Source: Nitrospira sp. MA-1 (lineage in GTDB: Bacteria; Nitrospirota; Nitrospiria; Nitrospirales; UBA8639). Taken from it: 64,000 bases of DNA. Below, one piece after another: positions 27,600-36,811 of the stretch (positions within the stretch are counted from its first letter, which is position 1; every line of letters starts with the position of its first letter). A program made the translations under genes and the position numbers. The stretch lies in assembly GCA_032139905.1 (NCBI GenBank), contig JAQJDB010000006.1:1-64000 (forward strand). Reading direction: 5' to 3'. Below the pieces are notes generated by a model that was not told where the DNA came from, made no database searches, and was given only the letters and a program-made list of their open reading frames with translations.

Positions 27600-29224
27600 T
27601 ATGAGGCTCGAATAATTTTAGGGGAGAGAAAGATGACCAGCTCACTTTTCTTTTTAGCTGTGTACGTTCCCTTAAATAAGCGACCAAGATAGGGAATGTC
27701 ACCTAAGAGAGGAACCTTGCGCTCGGTTTCTGAGCTTTCTTCTTGGATGAGTCCACCGATGATGACCATTTCTCCATCTTTCAATCGAACCAAACCGGAG
27801 GATTGCTTGACATCCAAAACCGGAGCAGTGGCTCCTCCGCCATCCCCCCTTTTAGCACCTGGCGATTCCCTAATTTCACGGAGACGGGAAAGAATAGGAG
27901 TCACATCCAGCATAATCCATCCATCTTCGGAGATTTGGGGTGTAACGGAAAGGACCAAGCCTACCGTCACGGATCGCACCTGCTCAGTGACAATATTGCC
28001 ACTCCCGGCAGTTCCTTGAGCAACGGTTGAGGAAAAAAAAGGTTCATCGGTGGCGACTTTAATTAAGGCCGGTTGGTTATTCATGGTAACCACGCGAGGT
28101 TGAGAGATCACACGAATGTCGCCCTGTTCTTGCAGGGCTTCGAGAACACCATCAAAACTCCCATCCTCGAAGGAGATAGTGGTCGTGGCTGCTTTCGCCA
28201 TGAATCCTCCGAAGGGCGCAGTAATTATATTTGCGAGAGCAATGGCCCCATTTGTGCCATCAAAATTAATCCTGCTCCAATCAATGCCCAGACTGTACTG
28301 ATCATCCAGGGCGACTTCATAAATCCGCACCTCGATCTCTACCTGTCGGTATAGGGCCTGGTGAACGCTTTTAAGGAAATCGTCAATTTCATCGACCCGT
28401 TTATACCGATCGGATATCTGAATAGTGCCTGAAAGACGATTGACCACGAGTCGTCCTTCTTCGGACATTAGAGTTTTAATTTGCATTTCCAATTCTTCCC
28501 AGAATTTTATTTCGTCCTCCTGGTTCACCGTGATTTGTCCGGTGTCTTGTGATGCGCCGCCTCCGCTCCCCCCGCTGGAACCGGAGCTGAGCTGCGCGCG
28601 GTTTTGTCCTGTTCCACTCCGAACGAGACGGATGTAATCGACGTTCAATGTTTTCGTTTTGAATTGCCTGACCTGGATCAGGTTCTGGTGGTGTTCCCAG
28701 TAATAGCCATGGGCTTCCAAAATGGCTGACATCGCCTGTTCCAAAGGCAGATGATGAAAATCCACCGTAATGGTGCCGGTGATGTCTGGCCCGGTCACAA
28801 TATTTAAATGGTTGCTCCGAGCAAACAACGCCAACGCGTCGATGACAGGAAGATCTTGTGCGCGAAACGAATACAAGGGGCCCAAAGAAGGGGCAGGTGG
28901 GGGTGTCGGAGGCTTGGGGAGATCGCTGGTGAGCAACATACGATCCTCCAGGGAAAATGTGGCCCGAAGGTTGTTCACGGATGATGCCGCCAAATCTGAA
29001 CTCAGGGAAAGGCTCTGTGAAGTCTGTGTGGTGTTGGCATCTGAGATTGACCGGTCTGCATCTGGATTGGCGATGGTGCATCCCCACAGGCTGAGCATGC
29101 CCAAAAGAGCCAGACTTTGAAAAACTCGTACGCCATAGGTGATGGATGCTCCGTTGGACGGTCGATTGGAAATAATGATCGTCTGAGGATTCACTATGGT
29201 GTTGTGTCGCATGTCGTCTTTCAT
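27599..29224 (-). CDS. mshL: MshL/PilQ-type secretin
   Basis: The 541-residue outer-membrane secretin has an N-terminal lipoprotein-like segment (VFQSLALLGMLSLWGC), an N-domain region (FRAQDLPVIDALALFARSNH), a glycine/serine-rich linker at about residues 222-232, and the C-terminal secretin domain. The last part shows VTPQISEDGWIMLDVTPILS, LKDGEMVIIGGLIQEESSET and VPLLGDIPYLGRLFKG, diagnostic of the GspD/PilQ family. It would form the outer-membrane channel for the pilus. The lipobox cysteine lies about 49 residues from the annotated start, so translation may begin later. Confidence 0.9.
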   Translation of the reverse strand: MKDDMRHNTIVNPQTIIISNRPSNGASITYGVRVFQSLALLGMLSLWGCTIANPDADRSISDANTTQTSQSLSLSSDLAASSVNNLRATFSLEDRMLLTSDLPKPPTPPPAPSLGPLYSFRAQDLPVIDALALFARSNHLNIVTGPDITGTITVDFHHLPLEQAMSAILEAHGYYWEHHQNLIQVRQFKTKTLNVDYIRLVRSGTGQNRAQLSSGSSGGSGGGASQDTGQITVNQEDEIKFWEELEMQIKTLMSEEGRLVVNRLSGTIQISDRYKRVDEIDDFLKSVHQALYRQVEIEVRIYEVALDDQYSLGIDWSRINFDGTNGAIALANIITAPFGGFMAKAATTTISFEDGSFDGVLEALQEQGDIRVISQPRVVTMNNQPALIKVATDEPFFSSTVAQGTAGSGNIVTEQVRSVTVGLVLSVTPQISEDGWIMLDVTPILSRLREIRESPGAKRGDGGGATAPVLDVKQSSGLVRLKDGEMVIIGGLIQEESSETERKVPLLGDIPYLGRLFKGTYTAKKKSELVIFLSPKIIRAS

Positions 29225-29240
29225 AGAGTGATGAGGAAAA

Positions 29241-29756
29241 TTATGACGTGGCTTTTTTTGGAAATGTTAACCATTGGTTTTTGCCACCATGTTTGAGCCA
29301 CACGCCTTTGGGCAGAATGGACAGGACTTGATACCCGTTAATCATTTCTCCTTCATACACCACGGTCCGGTTGATCACTGCACTTCGTTGTTCACCTTCG
29401 ACGGCAATGGCTTTAAGAGTGAACGTATTCGTCACCTGCTTCTCCTCTGTTTGGTTCGCTCCCATCGAAGCTGGGGCCGATTGCACCTGAGAGGCCGCCA
29501 CGATGGGGGCAAAAGGATCACGACTGGAGTATTCGATCCATTGACCAGCTTCATCGTCATGGGGTTGCCCCGTAGGGGTAAGGGGAGGGAGTGTCGGGGC
29601 AGAAAGCAGTCGATTCAGTCCCACGGAGAGGATGCCCGGTGCATCGGATGCCGTGTCCACGAAATTGGTATAGACCGCGAATCCTGCAAGAAGGCACAGA
29701 CCAATCGCGACAAACGGATTTTTTAAAGCTCGACGGAATCGTTGGTTTTCATCCAT
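29241..29756 (-). CDS. Small bitopic membrane protein of the pilus operon (PilP/MshK-like)
   Basis: The 171-residue protein has one N-terminal membrane helix (FVAIGLCLLAGFAVYTNFV) and a periplasmic C-terminal domain with strands (NTFTLKAIAVEGEQRSAVI, YEGEMINGYQVLSILPKG), the pattern of PilP/MshK/GspC homology regions that contact the secretin. It overlaps the upstream PilO-like gene by 34 bases and is followed 17 bases later by the secretin gene. The family assignment rests on position and fold pattern and not on a strong motif. Confidence 0.65.
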   Translation of the reverse strand: MDENQRFRRALKNPFVAIGLCLLAGFAVYTNFVDTASDAPGILSVGLNRLLSAPTLPPLTPTGQPHDDEAGQWIEYSSRDPFAPIVAASQVQSAPASMGANQTEEKQVTNTFTLKAIAVEGEQRSAVINRTVVYEGEMINGYQVLSILPKGVWLKHGGKNQWLTFPKKATS

Positions 29757-30310
29757 ACCGACAATCCAATGGTTAAATGAGTGGCTTGTTGACCATCACC
29801 CATGACCGTCACATTCTGAATGTCGACTCTTGGTCCGGATCGTGTCAGGGCTTTTAGGAACTGAAGATAGGAATGATACGCATGGGCGGTTCCCTGCGAG
29901 TTGACTTGAATTTCCAACGGAACCAATGTAACTCCCTGGATTGGAGTGGTGTTTCGGTCTGTGCTCAGAATCCGATATTGAATGAGGAGATTCCGCTGTT
30001 TGCCGTCGAATTGAAGCGTTTGCGCCCATTGCGCCAAATGGGTGAAGTTGTGGAGTAAGCGTTGCTCAGCCAGTTGAAGATGGGTGTCAAGCGCATCCGG
30101 ACGAGCCTGAAGGTATTGAGAGCGAAGCTCCGACACCTGTTGTTCCAGGCCGATCGTATCTTGAGTTAACGATTGACGCTCTTGAATGGTGAAAAGTTTA
30201 TCCAGACTCACCCAGCCCACAATGGATAACGTTCCAAACAGTAGCACCACGAGTGCCGTGCTTTTGAGCTGTTGGGGCTTGGGCCACTCAAAGCGGGGAA
30301 GCCACTTCAT
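29723..30310 (-). CDS. PilO/MshJ-like inner-membrane protein
   Basis: The 195-residue protein has a short cytoplasmic N-terminus, one membrane helix (STALVVLLFGTLSIVGWVSL), a coiled-coil segment (about residues 40-75) and a ferredoxin-like periplasmic domain. This is the architecture of PilO, GspM and MshJ. It overlaps the MshI-like gene by four bases (ATGA) and the next gene by 34. It would pair with the PilN-like end of the preceding protein in the inner-membrane alignment complex. Confidence 0.75.
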   Translation of the reverse strand: MKWLPRFEWPKPQQLKSTALVVLLFGTLSIVGWVSLDKLFTIQERQSLTQDTIGLEQQVSELRSQYLQARPDALDTHLQLAEQRLLHNFTHLAQWAQTLQFDGKQRNLLIQYRILSTDRNTTPIQGVTLVPLEIQVNSQGTAHAYHSYLQFLKALTRSGPRVDIQNVTVMGDGQQATHLTIGLSVWMKTNDSVEL

Positions 30311-31803
30311 GATATGGTTCCCTTCAAAGTGAATCGATAGAGTGGGCGTTCATTGGTTGGGGTGGCGGTTTGTGTCAAGAGTTGATCTCGCCAATCCTTA
30401 TGAAGGGACACATGAAATGGTCCATCCGCCAGCTGTTGCACGAATTGATCCACCACAAGCAATGTGGCAGCAAGATTGGTAGAAGTGCTGCCGTCCAACT
30501 CCACGTTCCATCCGTCCGGGGTTCGCTCCACAAAGGCTTTGCGCAAAATGACCTGGGTGGGAATAATGGATCCCAAATAGCTGAGAAACGGGCCTTCTAA
30601 TTCCGGCGTGGTTGTTTCGCTGACGGAATGAGCCCATTGCCGTTTCGTGTCTAACGACATGAGACGACTTTCCCATTGCGCGTAATCCTGCTGGAGGGAG
30701 GTGACCTGGTCGGTCATGGTCTGCATCGCTGTGCGATGTCTGGCTAAATACCCTTCGATGACGCTGGTTGTTCCGACTCCAAAAAGAATAAAAACCGCAA
30801 GCATGGAGACGAAAGCCTTGGTGAGGGTCTTTCGTAGCGGGGCTTGGAGAACCTGCGTGGGCGTGAAATTGCTGGACAGATTGACCGGAAGCATCGCGCC
30901 GACCCACAGCCAGTAATTCCAGTCGGGTTTAATGGGGAATGGCACAAGGGGAGTGCTCAAATGTGGCTGAATTTCACCAGCCGTCAATCGTTCTTCATCG
31001 TCCCAAAACCAGATGCAGGGAAATTTTAAATTGGTTTGTTGTGTGATAAACATTATCGTTCGATTGGCCTCGGTTCCGACCCGCTCCCCAAGTGGAACCC
31101 AGTCTTGGGCCGGGAACAGATGTCGAGTCCAGATCAGGGTTCCATCATCATTTCCTGCGACGATCATGATTTTGCCTTCGATCATGGTTATCAGCATCGA
31201 ACCTTTTCCCGGTTCGACGGGCAAGGCGCTGAGTTGACTCTCAGAAAGAGTGGAAAGAGGAGCCAACTGACGAAGAGACAAATTCAACTCTTGGCAGATG
31301 TGCACGATCTTGTCGATATAGTCCTGTGGCCATATATCAAGGTGAATATGTAATTTCCCTCGCGCTTCCAGGCCAACCCGATATCGCCAAGCCGCCGGTC
31401 CTTCCCAAGGTTTTTCCTGTTGGACCTTTCGTTCCAGAAAGGAAAGGAGGTCGGTGGGGAGCATCGGAGGGATTTGAATGGTCCGCGTGGCAAGCCGCGG
31501 ATGGTCCACGAGCATGGCGAGGTGCGTACCTGGAAATTGGGTGTGATGGATCGCTTCTTCCAATGCGTCGCGAAGAGTGTGTAGGGACACGAGCCGTCCC
31601 GGTTGTTCCCAACTCTGTCCAATCGTGTTTTTCACGATCGATAAGGCTTTCAATCGCCCATTGGAAAGGCTAACGCTTAAAATCGTCTGTTTTTTCCTCT
31701 GCAGAGTCTTTCGGAGGTTTGGTGGGATCTCCAGAATGGGTGTCTGAACCTCTGAATACGATGTGGGATGTTGAAGAGTGTCGATCATGGTCTTAGGGGC
31801 CAT
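30307..31803 (-). CDS. MshI-like fused PilM/PilN protein
   Basis: The 498-residue protein combines a cytoplasmic actin-like (PilM/GspL-type) region (residues about 40-300), one membrane helix near 335-355 (FVSMLAVFILFGVGTTSVIE), a coiled coil, and a periplasmic PilN-like domain ending at the C-terminus. The order matches MshI and GspL. It would link the cytoplasmic ATPase to the PilO-like subunit. Its start overlaps the last codons of the upstream pseudopilin, implying coupled translation. An alternative ATG exists at 31788. Confidence 0.75.
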   Translation of the reverse strand: MAPKTMIDTLQHPTSYSEVQTPILEIPPNLRKTLQRKKQTILSVSLSNGRLKALSIVKNTIGQSWEQPGRLVSLHTLRDALEEAIHHTQFPGTHLAMLVDHPRLATRTIQIPPMLPTDLLSFLERKVQQEKPWEGPAAWRYRVGLEARGKLHIHLDIWPQDYIDKIVHICQELNLSLRQLAPLSTLSESQLSALPVEPGKGSMLITMIEGKIMIVAGNDDGTLIWTRHLFPAQDWVPLGERVGTEANRTIMFITQQTNLKFPCIWFWDDEERLTAGEIQPHLSTPLVPFPIKPDWNYWLWVGAMLPVNLSSNFTPTQVLQAPLRKTLTKAFVSMLAVFILFGVGTTSVIEGYLARHRTAMQTMTDQVTSLQQDYAQWESRLMSLDTKRQWAHSVSETTTPELEGPFLSYLGSIIPTQVILRKAFVERTPDGWNVELDGSTSTNLAATLLVVDQFVQQLADGPFHVSLHKDWRDQLLTQTATPTNERPLYRFTLKGTIS

Positions 31804-32713
31804 AACACCCGCTACTGTTGAGTCGCCATTGGGATCCTGCCGGGCAGTCGGGGTCGAATTGAAATCCGGCTTCGGCGGTCAGGGTGAATTGCGTTTTTTG
31901 ACCAGTAAATGAATTCGTTTCATCCAAACTGATTGGGGTTCCAGTGAGATGATAGCGAATATGCGGCACAAGCGTGCCGACACCGGCTACGGTTTGGCTC
32001 CCATCGATTGCGTAGCTGCCTCCGGCGCCATTGGCAGAAAGACTGAGGAGATGAAACAAATGGCTAACGTGTCCACGGTGAATTTTAAGATCGGGCGTAC
32101 CGGTTTCATCGGTGCTCCACCAGGTCTCAAAATTTGCATCGGTCGTAATGGAGGGGTTCACATTTTGTGCGAGATGGGTGATGACCATAAACCGCGCATC
32201 CGCCAAAGCCGTCGTTGGGAGACCGGTGGAGTTGGTGAATCCACTGATGTTGGGTTGCACGAAATAATAGCGGAGGAATCCATTGGGATTCGTCGTCAGT
32301 TGCCCTGAAGCCATTGCGACATAATCCGGACTCAGCGCTGTAAGGGTTGTTGGAAAGGAATGGGTTTGCCGCACGTAGAGTTCAACTGCTTGGGCAATGG
32401 TCGTCAATTGTCCATCCTCCGAATCCCGCCTCACCGTCGCCAGTTGATTGATCACATTTGGTGCGATGAAGCTGGCAAGAATGGCGATAATGGCCATGAC
32501 GCCAATCATTTCCACAAGCGTAAATCCGCTTGTGGCTAGGCATCGTGAGGTGCGAATGAATGCGGACAAACTCCGGCCAATAATTTTAACTGCGTTCCGG
32601 TTATTGCATTGACTGGACCGGAGCGTTGTGCCGGGACGCCAGTCTGTTTCGAAGGAGATTGAGTCCGTATGGAGTCCTATGGCCTGAGTAAAAAAGTGAT
32701 CGCGTCTTTTCAT
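31793..32713 (-). CDS. Type IV pilin-like / pseudopilin protein
   Basis: The roughly 306-residue product carries a class III pilin signal, TSGFTLVEMIGVMAIIAILA, with the conserved G-F-T-L-V-E and the glutamate at +5. It sits about 60 residues inside the protein, so the leader is unusually long even from the ATG at 32713 (preceded by AGGAT). The body has LTALSPDYV, a FETWW motif and a segment on fixed periplasmic folding with two late cysteines. It is a paralog of the adjacent 268-residue gene (shared ALSPDYV, RYY-V-P-I-GF-NSTGL and FETWW). It probably is a minor pilin or tip component. Confidence 0.8.
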   Translation of the reverse strand: MKRRDHFFTQAIGLHTDSISFETDWRPGTTLRSSQCNNRNAVKIIGRSLSAFIRTSRCLATSGFTLVEMIGVMAIIAILASFIAPNVINQLATVRRDSEDGQLTTIAQAVELYVRQTHSFPTTLTALSPDYVAMASGQLTTNPNGFLRYYFVQPNISGFTNSTGLPTTALADARFMVITHLAQNVNPSITTDANFETWWSTDETGTPDLKIHRGHVSHLFHLLSLSANGAGGSYAIDGSQTVAGVGTLVPHIRYHLTGTPISLDETNSFTGQKTQFTLTAEAGFQFDPDCPAGSQWRLNSSGCYGP

Positions 32714-32991
32714 GAATCCGATCCTGTCTTGCTCCTTCTTAGAGAGGCTCCTGCCTGGGGGGGCGTGTGAGTATTCTTCCCTCCATCGGGCATATCCAGC
32801 CTGGTGGTCCACCAACCCTTCTTTCGGTGTTTGAAAAGCCAATCTTAATTTTCTTAAACTTTTCAAATGGTCATGGTGGGTTTGCCTGAATCACAGGGGG
32901 CAGGAGGATCGCACGGAAGTCAGTTTATGGAGATGGGAAATGCCGTCATTTTTTCCCGGTCATGGGGCGGGGGTCCCGACGATGTTTCGAC

Positions 32992-33798
32992 TTAACAGGG
33001 CGGTGACAGAGGATTCCATCGTTTGGTGAAGACGCACAAGGGGTGGAACCAATAGCTGGTATTGGTGGTGAGAGCGAACCGCACGTCAGGGGGGGGGGTG
33101 TAGCTATCGTCCTCGTCCATACCGATTTCGGTGCCTATAAGGTGAAATCTGCTATGCGTGGGAAGAAGGTCGCCGTTGGAATGCGTTGGTTGGTGGTCAA
33201 TAGAAAAACTTCCCCCATTGCCTTTGGGAATCAGGCTCACGGTATAAAAAAGATGGCTAATCGTCCCACGATGAATAGTGAGGGCGGGAATTATGCTGTC
33301 ATTCGTGTTCCACCAGGTTTCAAAAGAGACGGGAGTCGTGATGGATGGGGCGGCATCTTGTGAGAGATTGGAAAGGAGAAGAAAACGAGCATTGATGATT
33401 TCCGCGCCAGTCAGTCCAGTCGAGTTCTGAAATCCGGCTATCGAGGGGTGCACCGAATAATAGCGTGGGAACCCCCGTGCATTTCGCGTTAGTTGGGCTA
33501 GAGGCAATGGCACATAGTCAGGGGAAAGGGCGAGTAACGAAGGGGGGAACGTGTGGTGCTGTCGAAGATAGGCGATCACACCGGTTGCGATCATCTGAAG
33601 ATCACGGGTCTCACGGTCTTCACTATTCTGATCCCAGACCCTGACCATAGAGGGCGACACCACAGCCAGCCCTATAGATATCATGGCCAACAAGCCGATG
33701 AGGACAATGAGGGTCATTCCGGCTTCCGGGTCAGAGGGAACCTGGTGGGCGGCTGGGGACCTTACTGAGACGCCACGGAAGTCCATGAGGCTTGTCAA
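32992..33798 (-). CDS. Divergent pseudopilin paralog lacking Glu+5
   Basis: The 268-residue protein aligns along its length with the adjacent pseudopilin (LLALSPDYVPLPLAQLT, PSIAGFQNSTGL, SFETWWNT). Its N-terminal helix, however, reads AGMTLIVLIGLLAMISIGLA: phenylalanine is replaced by methionine and the glutamate at +5 by valine, as in GspK-like minor pseudopilins that cap the filament. It overlaps the GspF-like gene start region by four bases. It would function as a tip subunit if the analogy holds. Confidence 0.75.
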   Translation of the reverse strand: MTSLMDFRGVSVRSPAAHQVPSDPEAGMTLIVLIGLLAMISIGLAVVSPSMVRVWDQNSEDRETRDLQMIATGVIAYLRQHHTFPPSLLALSPDYVPLPLAQLTRNARGFPRYYSVHPSIAGFQNSTGLTGAEIINARFLLLSNLSQDAAPSITTPVSFETWWNTNDSIIPALTIHRGTISHLFYTVSLIPKGNGGSFSIDHQPTHSNGDLLPTHSRFHLIGTEIGMDEDDSYTPPPDVRFALTTNTSYWFHPLCVFTKRWNPLSPPC

Positions 33799-35006
33799 TG
33801 AATTCCACCCATTAAACTCATCATGGGCAAAAAGAGGGCTAGGGCGACGATTCCCACGATCCCGATTAATCCCAGGGTGATCATGGGCTCAAGAATGCCA
33901 AAGACTTTTTTGATTCGGCGCGGGATTTCACGATTATAATAATTCGCCACGTTCATCAGTGTGTTGGGTAATGTCCCGGTGGCTTCCCCGACCGAAATCA
34001 TTTGAATCACCATTGGCGGAAAGACCGGATGACGGTTTAAGGATTCATTGATGGTGGAGCCTTCGGACACAGCGCGTTGCGTGTCCTGTAGCGCCCGTTC
34101 CATCACGGAATTGCCAACCAGGCCCTGGCACAGTTGCAGGCTTTGCAGGACAGGGATGCCGGCTCGATACAAGACCGCAAAGTTTTGAACAAACTTCGAT
34201 ATCGTGAGCATCCGGATGAGTTCGCCCAGGACGGGGAGTTGTAAGATCATGCGGTCGCGCCAGTGAGCAAATTCTGGGAGGTATTTTTGTCCCAAAACCC
34301 ACACCATTGGGCCGAGCAGGAGGAATGAACTCCAGAGCCACCAACTCCCGACGAAGAGTTCGCTGAGGGTGATGATGATAAGGGTGATAGTAGGAAGGGG
34401 CACATGCAGACCTTCCAGGATAGGGACAAATCGCGGAATGACGAAGGTAAAGAGCAAGACCACTAATCCGATCACGGCTATGATGACGATACTCGGATAA
34501 ATGGTGGCCTGACGCACATCTCCACGAATTTGATCAAGCCAATCCAGATATCGTTCTAATTCTTTGAAGGTATCGGTCAAGGTGCCACTGTCTTCTCCCG
34601 CATGCACCAGATTGGTGATTTGCGGAGGAAAAATCCTGGGGTGTTGCTTCATGGCATCATGCAATGTATTCCCGGCTTCGACTTGTTGGAAAATGGCTTG
34701 TAAGGTTGCGCGTAAATGAAGATTGGGTGTCTCGATCGACAAACTTTTTAACGCCTGAGTTAGGGGAATGCCGGCCTCGAGGAGTGTAAACATGTGTGTG
34801 GAAAATTCCATGAGATCACGGGGTTTGACTCTCCCTCTTTTTTGAGTGGTTCGTGCGAGGGATTTCGGTTTGGATTCGAATGTCCGCACCAGCCAGAGCC
34901 CCATGTCCTGGAGCTGGCGTTCCAGGTGGAAAAGATCCGGGGCTGTCATCTCTCCCTCAACCGGCTTCCCATGGTCGTCGATGGCGCGGTATTGAAAATT
35001 AGCCAC
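33795..35006 (-). CDS. mshG: GspF/PilC/MshG inner-membrane platform protein
   Basis: The 403-residue protein has the two GspF domains (about residues 65-190 and 270-395), each with a membrane-helix pair. Family marks are FSTHMFTLLEAGIPLTQAL, LVHAGEDSGTLTDTF and MISVGEATGTLPNTL, repeated once per domain. It is the platform protein of type II/type IV pilus machines. The gene overlaps the ATPase gene by eight bases at its 5' end and the pseudopilin by four at its 3' end. Confidence 0.93.
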   Translation of the reverse strand: MANFQYRAIDDHGKPVEGEMTAPDLFHLERQLQDMGLWLVRTFESKPKSLARTTQKRGRVKPRDLMEFSTHMFTLLEAGIPLTQALKSLSIETPNLHLRATLQAIFQQVEAGNTLHDAMKQHPRIFPPQITNLVHAGEDSGTLTDTFKELERYLDWLDQIRGDVRQATIYPSIVIIAVIGLVVLLFTFVIPRFVPILEGLHVPLPTITLIIITLSELFVGSWWLWSSFLLLGPMVWVLGQKYLPEFAHWRDRMILQLPVLGELIRMLTISKFVQNFAVLYRAGIPVLQSLQLCQGLVGNSVMERALQDTQRAVSEGSTINESLNRHPVFPPMVIQMISVGEATGTLPNTLMNVANYYNREIPRRIKKVFGILEPMITLGLIGIVGIVALALFLPMMSLMGGIH

Positions 35007-36681
35007 CGGTGACCCTCAACACTTCCTCAATGGTGGTAATTCCTTGAAGGGCTTTCAGAAGTCCGTCATCAAACATGGTTGGCATCTGATCTCTCCGGAT
35101 GATGGCCCGAATCCCTGCCATATCCGGTCCGTGCACGATAGGCGCATGGAGTTCCTCTGAAATCGGGATAATTTCGTAAATACCTGCTCGGCCTTTATAC
35201 CCTGTCTGGCTACATGCGTGGCATCCTCTTCCTGTCCAAAGGCTAGGGAGTGGACCTTCCGGTAATTCTACTCGAAGATCCGCAAGGATGGCGGAGGCAT
35301 CTGTCCGTTCAACCTTGCATTCCGGACAAATACACCGAACGAGGCGTTGTCCAATAATGGCCGTCAGGGCGGAGGCGAGGAGGAAGGCTTCCACACCCAT
35401 GTCGATTAAACGAGGAATGGCTCCCAGTGCATCGTTGGTGTGAAGAGTGGAAAAAACCAAATGTCCGGTTAAGGCCGCACGCATGGCCAGATCGGCCGTT
35501 TCCTGGTCACGAATTTCACCAACAAGTATGACGTCGGGATCTTGCCGAAGGAGTGCACGAAGCCCGGCCGCAAAGGTCATCCCGATGTCCGGATTGACCT
35601 GCGTTTGGCGAATCAGAGGCATCTGATATTCGATCGGATCTTCCAACGTAAACACACTTTTTTCTTTCGCATCGACATGGCGGAGCGCCGTATACAATGT
35701 CGTGGTCTTTCCACTCCCTGTGGGACCGGTCACGAGGATAATGCCATGGGGACGTTGGATCAGTGCTTGGACGCGCGATTGGTCGTTGGGTGTAAATCCT
35801 AACGCCAGGAATTCTAGCTTTAATGCCCCTTTATCCAGAATTCGGAGGACAATGCTTTCTCCAAAATTTGTTGGAAGGGTCGACACGCGAAGGTCAATCC
35901 GGCGGGTGCCTAAGGTAAAGGGGATACGGCCGTCCTGAGGAGTTCGCTTTTCCGTCAGATCGAGATTGGCCATAAGTTTAAACCGGGCGGTAATAGGCGC
36001 TTGAAGGGGTTTCGGAATGAGAATTTCTTGTGTGAGTATGCCGTCAATGCGCATCCGAACCCGTAAATAGTACTCATCCGGCTCGACATGGATGTCGGTC
36101 ACCCGGGATTGAATGGCGGCGGTAATGAGTTGATTGCACAAGCGAATCATTGGGGCCACCCGGCTTCCATCTTCTCCAAGATCGGAGATGCCTTTAGCCA
36201 TTAATTCATCAAGCAGTTGCTTGATGGACTCCCGGTGCGCATAGTGCCGCTCGATCGCTTCGATCAGTTCCTGGGCAGGGGCGGTGTGAGTATGTACATT
36301 GAGCCCGATGCGACTTTCGATGCTATCCACCGCGACAATATTCAATGGATCTGCCATGGCCAGGTTCAACACATTCCCCTGTTTGCTAAGAGGGAGGACT
36401 TGAAACTGGGTGGCGATATCGTAGGGGATGAGATTGATAATTTCCGGTGGGATGAAAATAGTGGAGAGGTCGACTACGCCGGTTTGGGTGCCCTCGGCCA
36501 GATAATGGGCCAGGATTTTTTCGGTAATGAATCCCAGGCCAATGAGCGTTTGGCCTAACATCACGCCTTTTCTCTTAGTCTCTCGGACCGCCAGGTCCAA
36601 TTGCTCTTGAGTGATCCAGCCGTCTTGAAGGAGAGACGTTCCGAGGAGAGGCCGTGCGGCTGTGGTAGGTGTGGTTGGCAT
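34999..36681 (-). CDS. mshE: GspE/PilB/MshE assembly ATPase
   Basis: The 560-residue hexameric ATPase has an N-terminal MshEN-type domain (LLQDGWITQEQLDLAV, VLPLSKQGNVLNLAMADP), known to bind cyclic-di-GMP in MshE. The C-terminal ATPase domain has Walker A in VTGPTGSGKTTTLYTALR, an Asp box, and Walker B in VILVGEIRDQETADLA. A zinc finger with two cysteine pairs (CICPEC and CHAC) follows. It powers pilus extension or secretion. Together with the HD-GYP protein a few kilobases away this suggests cyclic-di-GMP control, an inference. Confidence 0.93.
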   Translation of the reverse strand: MPTTPTTAARPLLGTSLLQDGWITQEQLDLAVRETKRKGVMLGQTLIGLGFITEKILAHYLAEGTQTGVVDLSTIFIPPEIINLIPYDIATQFQVLPLSKQGNVLNLAMADPLNIVAVDSIESRIGLNVHTHTAPAQELIEAIERHYAHRESIKQLLDELMAKGISDLGEDGSRVAPMIRLCNQLITAAIQSRVTDIHVEPDEYYLRVRMRIDGILTQEILIPKPLQAPITARFKLMANLDLTEKRTPQDGRIPFTLGTRRIDLRVSTLPTNFGESIVLRILDKGALKLEFLALGFTPNDQSRVQALIQRPHGIILVTGPTGSGKTTTLYTALRHVDAKEKSVFTLEDPIEYQMPLIRQTQVNPDIGMTFAAGLRALLRQDPDVILVGEIRDQETADLAMRAALTGHLVFSTLHTNDALGAIPRLIDMGVEAFLLASALTAIIGQRLVRCICPECKVERTDASAILADLRVELPEGPLPSLWTGRGCHACSQTGYKGRAGIYEIIPISEELHAPIVHGPDMAGIRAIIRRDQMPTMFDDGLLKALQGITTIEEVLRVTGG

Positions 36682-36811
36682 AGACCAGGCTGTCAGGAGA
36701 AATTTATGGGCGCAAGGAAATGGGTGTTGTCCTGTGAGGGATACCTTGGAGGGAGGAGCACAGCCATCGTTGTAATTTCCTCACTCTTTCCTCATTGAGG
36801 GAGGACACGAC

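Noticed and set aside
28476-29087. 203-codon minus-strand frame in the secretin gene
   Set aside because: It is in a different register of a recognised secretin and shows no domain.
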